A stretch of DNA of 43,420 nt, taken from NCBI RefSeq assembly GCF_029478665.1, contig NZ_JARPQB010000046.1:1-43420 (forward strand), given 5' to 3'. A program made the translations under genes and the position numbers. The stretch's first letter is position 1, and the number at the start of each line of letters is the position of its first letter. The stretch is from Pseudomonas entomophila (GTDB taxonomy: Bacteria > Pseudomonadota > Gammaproteobacteria > Pseudomonadales > Pseudomonadaceae). Positions 29,650-35,265 of this stretch are shown piece by piece. The notes beneath the pieces were generated by a model. That model worked only from the letters and a program-made list of their open reading frames with translations. It was not told the DNA's origin and ran no database searches.

Positions 29650-30312
29650 ATGTTCAAGCAGCTCGCGATTGCCGGTTTCACCCTGGCCGTGGCCACCGGC
29701 GCCTCGGCCCAGGCCCAGCCGAAACTGTTCAAGGACTATGCCTACGACTCGCCACAAAGTGCCTACACCCAGGCCCAGGGCTTCGAGGATTGCAGTGACT
29801 GGGTGGGCAAGCCGGCGCTGTGCCGGGACGGGGCGACCTTCCTGGGTGAGGACTTCAGCGAGGCGCTGATCTTCACCAATGGCAAGCTGCGCATGGTGAC
29901 GTTGTATACGCACGAAACCGATGGCCTGGTGGACAAGGTCGTCACGGCGATGAGCAAATCCTTCGTCATGACCATCTTTGCCGATGGCAAGACCGAAATG
30001 GACCTGATCAAGCTGGCCCGCGGCGCGAAGAACCGTGAAGAGGTGGTCAACACTCTCACGAACTTCCAGTCCAAGGCCGTCGCCAATGGCAACTATTCGG
30101 CGACGTTCATCGAAACCTTCGAGCTGCCGAAGAAGAAGCCGGCCGATGTCATCCAACTGATGATGGCCGCCCCGGAGAACGTGCGGATCGCCCAGTTGCA
30201 GGTGATGGGTGACGCGGATGACGAGTCCACGGTGATGGTGCGGTTCGCCTATCCGAAACTGGACAGCAAGGCTGCGGCCAAGCAGGTCAAGGCGGCCGAC
30301 GAGGCGTTCTGA
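29650..30312 (+). CDS. secreted protein of unknown function
   Basis: The 220-residue protein begins MFKQLAIAGFTLAVATGASAQA, a clear signal peptide with probable cleavage after ASA. The mature part is soluble and contains two cysteines close together (FEDCSDWVGKPALCRDG). I do not recognise a family. GTG/ATG alternatives upstream (29614) were rejected because the signal peptide starts at 29650, with AAGGAG upstream. It follows the yjfC-like gene after 84 bases and may be a separate unit. It marks the left boundary of ordinary high-GC sequence before the AT-rich islet. Confidence 0.75.
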   Translation: MFKQLAIAGFTLAVATGASAQAQPKLFKDYAYDSPQSAYTQAQGFEDCSDWVGKPALCRDGATFLGEDFSEALIFTNGKLRMVTLYTHETDGLVDKVVTAMSKSFVMTIFADGKTEMDLIKLARGAKNREEVVNTLTNFQSKAVANGNYSATFIETFELPKKKPADVIQLMMAAPENVRIAQLQVMGDADDESTVMVRFAYPKLDSKAAAKQVKAADEAF

Positions 30313-30327
30313 GCTAGATTGCAGGAC

Positions 30328-30419
30328 CTCTGTAGGAGCGGCTTCAGCCGCGATCATCCGCGAAGCGGGTGCCAGGCACCGCGTTGCCAGCATCGCGGCT
30401 GAAGCCGCTCCTACAGAGG
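30328..30419. repeat. Palindromic intergenic repeat (family B)
   Basis: CCTCTGTAGGAGCGGCTTCA and its exact inverse at the right end enclose the inner CGCGAAGCGGGTGCC hairpin. It is the most symmetrical copy of this family here, with relatives at 4101 and 26250. It lies just after the secreted-protein gene. Confidence 0.85.
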
Positions 30420-31087
30420 ACTCTGTTCCCTGCTCGGCAACGCAGCCCAAAGGGCCAGGCGATCTCCTGCAGGGATCGAGCAAGGCTTGAGCCTGGCAAG
30501 CTTGCTCCCACGTCTGTGCCGTGATATCGGCGCCAGCCCGGCTATTGGGTTGCAAAGGTTGTGGCGCCCGATGGTCGGTTTCAGGCCGCGCCGGGTCCTC
30601 CTTGCACAATCCACTGGCCGTACACCATTGTGATGTGGTTGCCGTGCCGCAGTTGAACACTTCCAAGCACCCGCCTGGCACATAGATCGCTTGAGATGTA
30701 GATCTGTCACCTATCCTGATTGAATTCGGACGCTCTCTTGGTTCTACCCAGGTGGCTGTTAAGTGGATTGCTCAAGGCAAGCCGATTGTCTACTTACAGG
30801 CATCCACTGGGTAGATGGTTGAAAGTAACAATGTGCTGGCTTTTTGCTGTTGTGAAGTCTTTCGTACGGGTGTTGGTTATATCTATGGGTGTGAGTTTTT
30901 TCGGAATTGCGCGTGAGGCATTTGTTGTGGGGTGTGTCGAATGTATGGAATGAGTTTTGGAAAAACAAAGTAACAAGAAGCTATTTGAATGGGTGTTGCT
31001 GGTGCCGTAGTTTAGTTTGTCTCGATACGTGGTGTTGAGAGGCTTCATGGGTATTTTGCAGTCTAGAGTGGATTGTGGGGTGGTCTC
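30420..31087. other. Intergenic run into the AT-rich islet
   Basis: No convincing gene is seen. At 30573-30592 and 30630-30681 the sequence resembles 33013-33032 and 33149-33200, the region before fdsG. After about 30690 base composition drops sharply. Two weak short ORFs exist: a TTG-started frame 30720-30953 (or ATG 30831, 40 residues) and ATG 31047-31133 (28 residues, preceded by GAGAGG). Neither has family support. The promoter for the downstream microcin-like genes probably lies here, but no clear -35/-10 pair was found. Confidence 0.6.
30573..30681 (+). repeat. Left copy of diverged direct repeat flanking the islet
   Basis: The block GGTCGGTTTCAGGCCGCG (30573-30590) and the block 30630-30681 (containing GCCGCAGTTGAACAC) match 33013-33030 and 33149-33200 in the same orientation. 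The first core is 19 of 20 identical; the second is about 38 of 52 identical by eye. The spacers between the blocks differ in length. Confidence 0.6.
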
Positions 31088-31300
31088 GTGCTGGCGGAGT
31101 CTTGTTTTTTTAATGATGTTGCTGAAGTGTTAATTCATGCGACTGTTGGTTTTATGGTGTTTTCGTCCTTGTATTTTATTTGTGTGGGGTTTTGCAGGGG
31201 AGGGAGGAGCGGGAAGGGTTTAAGTGTCGCGACCTTTGTTTTGTTTATTCTGCTGTCCATCATTGTGGGTGGCAAATTAAAAAAAATGCTGTGTTTCTAA
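31088..31300 (+). CDS. small two-helix membrane protein, candidate immunity protein
   Basis: This is a 70-residue hydrophobic protein, if started at GTG 31088 behind GGGGTGG; a TTG at 31073 would add five residues. Two membrane segments are predicted: about residues 15-36 (LIHATVGFMVFSSLYFICVG) and 46-63 (LSVATFVLFILLSIIVGG). They are joined by a basic loop CRGGRSGKG, and the tail is KLKKMLCF. It lies 31 bases upstream of the microcin-like precursor on the same strand. In colicin V and related class II microcin clusters a small membrane immunity gene sits directly before the precursor gene, so immunity is the leading guess. No sequence family was recognised. Confidence 0.5.
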   Translation: MLAESCFFNDVAEVLIHATVGFMVFSSLYFICVGFCRGGRSGKGLSVATFVLFILLSIIVGGKLKKMLCF

Positions 31301-31331
31301 ATTATGGATTTCTAGGCGGCGGGGTAGGTGT

Positions 31332-31670
31332 ATGCGTGAGTTGACGTTATGCGATATTGAATTGGTGGCTGGAGGTGTAGGCCTGGTGGGGGCGGGAGTG
31401 GGCGCAGTGAGTGGAGCTGCTGGTTATGTGGGGTATGCATCTACATCCGGGGATGGAAGCCTACAGGGACTGGTCGGTGCAACCGTCATGGGGGCGGCGG
31501 CCGGCTTCATTGCGGGACCTGCTGGTGCGACGGCAATGCAGAGTGGAGCACATACCATTCTAGGCGTCCAAGGGGCATTTTACGGAGGTATGGTGGGAGG
31601 CTTGGCAGAGCGCGCGATAGATGCCGCAGGCACTAATTACAATAATGCAGCGGGTACTAATTATAACTGA
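31332..31670 (+). CDS. class II microcin-like precursor with double-glycine leader
   Basis: The 112-residue precursor begins MRELTLCDIELVAGG, a near-ideal double-glycine leader of the class II microcin/colicin V type. Cleavage by a C39-peptidase ABC exporter after G15 would release a 97-residue peptide beginning VGLVGAGVG. The mature part is rich in Gly and Ala with many GxxxG-type spacings (GAVSGAAGYVGYAS, GATVMGAAAGFIAGPAG, FYGGMVGGLAE), consistent with membrane insertion. It ends in a repeated AAGTNYN unit. The ATG follows GGGGTAGGTGT. The gene stands between a small membrane protein and a JmjC oxygenase; no exporter is nearby. The leader makes the export class likely, while the killing activity is inferred. 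Confidence 0.78.
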   Translation: MRELTLCDIELVAGGVGLVGAGVGAVSGAAGYVGYASTSGDGSLQGLVGATVMGAAAGFIAGPAGATAMQSGAHTILGVQGAFYGGMVGGLAERAIDAAGTNYNNAAGTNYN

Positions 31671-31756
31671 TGAAGGCAGTCGTGCCATTGATAGGTGTGC
31701 TGCCGTTGCAAAGAGAAGGTGTCGGTCAGGCGGGCGAGAGGTTTGTACCTGTTTGA
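31670..31756 (+). CDS. possible 28-residue coupled ORF
   Basis: An ATG overlaps the stop of the microcin-like gene as TGATG and opens 28 codons ending before the oxygenase ribosome-binding site (MKAVVPLIGVLPLQREGVG...). There is no own Shine-Dalgarno sequence, so any translation would rest on coupling. No family is recognised, and chance is a good alternative. Confidence 0.15.
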   Translation: MKAVVPLIGVLPLQREGVGQAGERFVPV

Positions 31757-31778
31757 ATGCTATTGGAAAGGACTTCCG

Positions 31779-32930
31779 ATGAAGATTGAATTTACGGTAG
31801 GCGCCACGGAGTTTGCGGAGCGTTATCAAGAAAAAAGGCCGATTCTGCTCAAGAAGGCTGTGTCGCCGAATATGTTTTCTTGGCGGGATGTTAATGCGAT
31901 TTATGAACGCAGTGATGTCGCATCGGATGATTTTAAGCTTGCTTTCGATGGTGTTCGCCCCAAGGAAGAGTATGTCGAGCGTTATTGGGATATCGGCACG
32001 CTTCGGTGTCGCCTGATTAAGCCGGTTGTCTATGAGTACTTGCGCAAAGGGGCAACGTTGATCGTCAATAAAATTGCCAGCGAACCTAAGGTCGAGTCAT
32101 TGGCCAGGTGTGTATCTGAGTATACCGGTAGACAGGTTGTAAGCAGTGCTTATGTTGCATTCGGTACGCGTGATTCGTTTCGTAGCCACTGGGACACTCG
32201 AGATGTATTTGCGATCCAGCTGATCGGTCGAAAGCGCTGGGTTGTGCATGAGCCGTCTTTTGAGTCACCACTCTATATGCAACAAAGCAAAGACTACGAG
32301 CACCTCCATCCTCGCCCGGAAACGCCTTATATGGATGTCATTCTGGAGCCCGGTGATGTGATGTATCTGCCGCGAGGCTGGTGGCACAATCCGTCACCTA
32401 TCGGAGAGGCGACGTTTCACCTGGCGTTGGGCACCTTTCCAGCTTATGCCATGGACTACCTCGGGTGGTCGATGAAGCATATGCATGAACACCTGGCCAC
32501 CCGTTGTTCTCTACAGGATTGGCAGAGCGATCAAGCAACGATTTCCCAGATGACACACCACTTAAGTGCTTTCCTCAACAACAAGCAAACCTATGATCAG
32601 TTCATGGACGACTTTGTCGGGGCGACACGCATGCGCTCTTCGCTCGCATTGGAAGTGTTTGGTGACTCTGCTGTAAACAGTGTCACCGAGGATGCGAGGA
32701 TTCGCCTGAGCAGCAGCCTGCATCGTCTGAATGAGCGTCATGTGATTGTCAATGGAGTACGTCTGAATCTGGATGAACCTGGTGCGCAGTTGCTGAGCCA
32801 CATTGCCCGGTGTCCTGGTATATCTCTCTCGAAATTGGCGAACTGCCATGTCGGTTGGACAGTCGAGCACCTGAGGCATCTGGTTTTCGACATGTGCTGC
32901 CAGGACGTCCTCGAATGGGTGCGTACTTGA
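31779..32930 (+). CDS. JmjC-domain Fe(II)/2-oxoglutarate oxygenase, ROX/YcfD-like
   Basis: The 383-residue protein has the layout of bacterial ribosomal oxygenases: an N-terminal EKRPILLKKAV motif, a JmjC double-stranded beta-helix with the metal triad H137-x-D139 (RSHWDTRDVFAIQLIG) and H203 (MYLPRGWWHNPSP), then a helical middle and a C-terminal winged-helix-like part (LLSHIARCPGISLSKL...LEWV). Such enzymes hydroxylate Arg, His or Asn side chains in proteins. The start MKIEFTVG follows GGAAAGGA. Low-GC codon use and position 108 bases after the double-glycine precursor argue that it modifies that precursor or its immunity target, rather than being the housekeeping YcfD. The substrate is inference. 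Confidence 0.82.
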   Translation: MKIEFTVGATEFAERYQEKRPILLKKAVSPNMFSWRDVNAIYERSDVASDDFKLAFDGVRPKEEYVERYWDIGTLRCRLIKPVVYEYLRKGATLIVNKIASEPKVESLARCVSEYTGRQVVSSAYVAFGTRDSFRSHWDTRDVFAIQLIGRKRWVVHEPSFESPLYMQQSKDYEHLHPRPETPYMDVILEPGDVMYLPRGWWHNPSPIGEATFHLALGTFPAYAMDYLGWSMKHMHEHLATRCSLQDWQSDQATISQMTHHLSAFLNNKQTYDQFMDDFVGATRMRSSLALEVFGDSAVNSVTEDARIRLSSSLHRLNERHVIVNGVRLNLDEPGAQLLSHIARCPGISLSKLANCHVGWTVEHLRHLVFDMCCQDVLEWVRT

Positions 32931-33232
32931 AAGCGCCAGTTTCCTGGAACTGAAAGCGATTTGGGGTGGGTGCACTGTGCAGGCTCCGAGCTTTGCACGG
33001 CACCCGCTCAAAGGTCGGTTTCAGGACGCGCCAAGTCGCCCGCGCACATCTCACCCTCGCCAGACCTGCCATGCTCTCAGGATGCCCACGGACCGAGTGC
33101 GCCAAGACACCCGGCCACGGACAAGGAGGGCGCCCGCCCCACGTTACCGTGACGTGGCCGACGCGCCGCAGCTGAACACCGCCGGACACCTGCCCGCCAC
33201 TCGGGCCGCTCCGGGCTGACGAGGTTTGCTGT
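32931..33232. other. Intergenic region before fdsG
   Basis: These 302 bases hold a rapid return to high GC and the right copy of the diverged direct repeat. No gene is supported; several overlapping short frames are shadows of GC-rich sequence. The fdsG promoter is presumably here but was not identified. Confidence 0.6.
33013..33200 (+). repeat. Right copy of diverged direct repeat flanking the islet
   Basis: GGTCGGTTTCAGGACGCG at 33013-33030 and the block 33149-33200 (containing GCCGCAGCTGAACAC) correspond to the left copy at 30573-30681. An extra stretch of about 80 bases lies between the two blocks compared with the left copy. Confidence 0.6.
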
Positions 33233-33718
33233 ATGCCTGACGAGTCGAACCACCTGCCCCTGATCCAGCGCGTCCTGGCGCGCGAAAAGCACACCCCCGG
33301 CGCCTTGCTGCCGATCCTCCACGCCATCCAGGCCGGCATCGGCCATATCCCGGATGCCGCCGTCGGCGAAATCGCCCATGCCCTGAACCTCAGCCTGGCC
33401 GAGGTGCGCGGGGTGATCAGCTTCTATCACGATTTCCGCACCACGCCACCGGCCCGTCACACCTTGCGTTTGTGCCGTGCCGAGTCATGCCAGAGCCGCG
33501 GCGCCGAGGCACTGGCCGCGCAGTTGCGCGAGCAACTGGGGCTGGATGACCACGGCACCAGCGAGGACGGTGCGCTGAGCCTGCGACCGGTGTATTGCCT
33601 GGGGGCCTGCGCCTGCTCACCGGCCCTGGAACTCGATGGCCAGTTGCATGCCCGGGTCACGCCGGAGCGCCTGCGGGCGCTGGTCGCCGGCTGCCGCGAG
33701 GAGGTGAAGGCATGCTGA
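33233..33718 (+). CDS. fdsG: NAD-dependent formate dehydrogenase gamma subunit (NuoE-like)
   Basis: FdsG is the small [2Fe-2S] subunit that sits beside FdsB in the soluble formate dehydrogenase. The 161-residue protein has a helical N-terminus (GALLPILHAIQAGIGHIP, typical of NuoE/HoxE) and a thioredoxin-like domain whose cluster ligands are C81 and C86 (CRAESC) plus C122 and C126 (CLGAC). Length is normal. Its stop overlaps the fdsB start by seven bases. It is the first gene of fdsGBAD. Confidence 0.94.
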   Translation: MPDESNHLPLIQRVLAREKHTPGALLPILHAIQAGIGHIPDAAVGEIAHALNLSLAEVRGVISFYHDFRTTPPARHTLRLCRAESCQSRGAEALAAQLREQLGLDDHGTSEDGALSLRPVYCLGACACSPALELDGQLHARVTPERLRALVAGCREEVKAC

Positions 33719-35265
33719 ACCTGTGCATTTCCTGCGATTCCGTGGCCCGCGCGGTCGGTGCGGACGCCGTGGCCGACGCCCTGGTGCTAGAAGCCGAACG
33801 CCGCCAGGTGCCGTTGCGCATCAAGCGCACCAGTGCCCGTGGCCTGTACTGGCTGGAGCCGTTGCTGGAGCTGGAAACCGAAGCGGGCCGCCTGGGCTTA
33901 GGGCGGGTCACCGTCGAGGACGTTCCTGGCCTGCTTGACGCGTTGGCCAGCGACCCTGGCAGCCATGCGCTGGCGCTGGGGCCGGTGGAGCAGATCCCTT
34001 ACCTCAAGACCCAGCAACGCCTGCTGTTCGCCCGTGCCGGCATCACCCGGCCATTGTCGCTGGACGACTACCACGCCAACGGCGGCTTCGAGGGGCTGCG
34101 CCAGGCCACGCTGATGGAGGGCGACGAAGTGGTCGCCGCCGTGCTCGATTCGGGGCTGCGCGGGCGTGGCGGCGCGGCCTTCCCGGCGGGCATCAAGTGG
34201 CGCACCGTGCGCCAGGCCCAGGCGGCGCGCAAGTATGTGGTGTGCAATGCCGACGAGGGCGATTCCGGCACTTTCGCCGACCGCATGCTGATGGAGGGCG
34301 ACCCGTTCCTGCTGATCGAAGGCATGATCATCGCCGGGCTGGCGGTGGGCGCCAGCCATGGCTACATCTATGTGCGCTCGGAATACCCGGACGCCATCCG
34401 TGTGCTGAACGAAGCCATCCTGCTGGCCCGCGAAGCGGGCTATCTGGATGTCGCCGGCAACGGCCTGGCCTTCCACCTGGAGGTGCGGGTGGGGGCGGGG
34501 GCCTACATCTGCGGCGAGGAAACCGCGCTGCTCGAGTCGATCGAGGGCAAGCGTGGCATCGTCCGGGCCAAGCCACCGCTGCCCGCGCTGGAAGGACTGT
34601 TTGGTCAACCGACCCTGGTGCACAACGTGCTCACCCTGGCCTCGGTGCCGATCATCCTGGCCAAGGGGGCTGCCTTCTACCGTGATTTCGGCATAGGGCG
34701 TTCGTTGGGGACCTTGCCATTCCAACTGGCCGGCAATGTCCTTCGCGGTGGGCTGGTGGAGCGTGCGTTTGGCCTGACCTTGCGCGAGCTGGTGGAGGGT
34801 TACGGCGGTGGTACTGCCAGTGGCCGGCCGCTCAAGGCGGCGCAGGTCGGCGGCCCGCTGGGTGCCTGGGTGCCGCCCGCGCAGTTCGACACGCCGTTGG
34901 ACTACGAAGCGTTCGCCGCGATGGGCGCGATGCTCGGCCACGGTGGCGTGGCGGTGGCCGACGACACCCTGGACATGGCCGGCATGGCCCGATTCGCCCT
35001 GCAGTTCTGCGCCGAGGAGTCCTGCGGCAAGTGCACCCCGTGCCGGATCGGCTCGACCCGTGGCGTGGAGGTGATCGACAGGTTGATCGCCAGCACCGAC
35101 CCGGCCTATCGACAAAGCCAGGCCGGACTGCTGCGCGACCTGTGCGACACGATGCAGTACGGCTCGTTGTGCGCCATGGGCGGGATGACCCCCTATCCGG
35201 TGGTCAGCGCCCTCGAACACTTCCCCGCCGATTTTGGTCTGGCCACTGCGGAGGCTGAGCGATGA
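33712..35265 (+). CDS. fdsB: NAD-dependent formate dehydrogenase beta subunit (NuoF-like)
   Basis: FdsB binds FMN, NAD+ and a [4Fe-4S] cluster and delivers electrons from formate to NAD+. The 517-residue protein has a thioredoxin-like N-terminal part (about 1-120), the NAD/FMN loops RGRGGAAFPAGIKW and VCNADEGDSGTFADR, GAYICGEETALLESIEG, and the cluster motif ESCGKCTPCRIGSTRG with a distal cysteine in GSLCAMGG. The start MLNLCISCDSV at 33712 was chosen over an upstream in-frame start that lies deep inside fdsG; GAGGAGG precedes it. Its stop overlaps the fdsA start as ATGA. Confidence 0.96.
   Translation: MLNLCISCDSVARAVGADAVADALVLEAERRQVPLRIKRTSARGLYWLEPLLELETEAGRLGLGRVTVEDVPGLLDALASDPGSHALALGPVEQIPYLKTQQRLLFARAGITRPLSLDDYHANGGFEGLRQATLMEGDEVVAAVLDSGLRGRGGAAFPAGIKWRTVRQAQAARKYVVCNADEGDSGTFADRMLMEGDPFLLIEGMIIAGLAVGASHGYIYVRSEYPDAIRVLNEAILLAREAGYLDVAGNGLAFHLEVRVGAGAYICGEETALLESIEGKRGIVRAKPPLPALEGLFGQPTLVHNVLTLASVPIILAKGAAFYRDFGIGRSLGTLPFQLAGNVLRGGLVERAFGLTLRELVEGYGGGTASGRPLKAAQVGGPLGAWVPPAQFDTPLDYEAFAAMGAMLGHGGVAVADDTLDMAGMARFALQFCAEESCGKCTPCRIGSTRGVEVIDRLIASTDPAYRQSQAGLLRDLCDTMQYGSLCAMGGMTPYPVVSALEHFPADFGLATAEAER

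Larger units (their letters stand above)
30690..32950 (+). other. AT-rich islet with a candidate modified-microcin cluster
   Basis: The islet differs from both flanks in base composition and codon choice (many AAT, TTT, TTG, GAT and TAT codons), and it lies between diverged direct repeats. It carries a small membrane protein, a double-glycine precursor and a JmjC oxygenase, all on the plus strand. No transposase, integrase or tRNA target is present. It separates the secreted-protein gene from fdsGBAD and was probably acquired horizontally. Confidence 0.65.

Noticed and set aside
30328..30419. Palindromic repeats as CRISPR repeats or transposon ends
   Set aside because: Units occur singly or in inverted pairs between genes, with no regular spacers and no transposase; they fit REP-type elements.
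30720..30953. 77-codon TTG-started frame (or 40 codons from ATG 30831) at the left of the islet
   Set aside because: Hydrophobic and in AT-rich DNA, so it could be a small membrane peptide, but it lacks a good ribosome-binding site and no family is recognised.
31047..31133. 28-codon ATG frame with GAGAGG upstream, overlapping the immunity candidate
   Set aside because: Good ribosome-binding site, but the peptide is short and overlaps the longer two-helix protein, which fits the context better.
32935..32970. CAGTTTCCTGGAACTG after the oxygenase gene as a terminator
   Set aside because: The stem is only five base pairs and no run of T follows.
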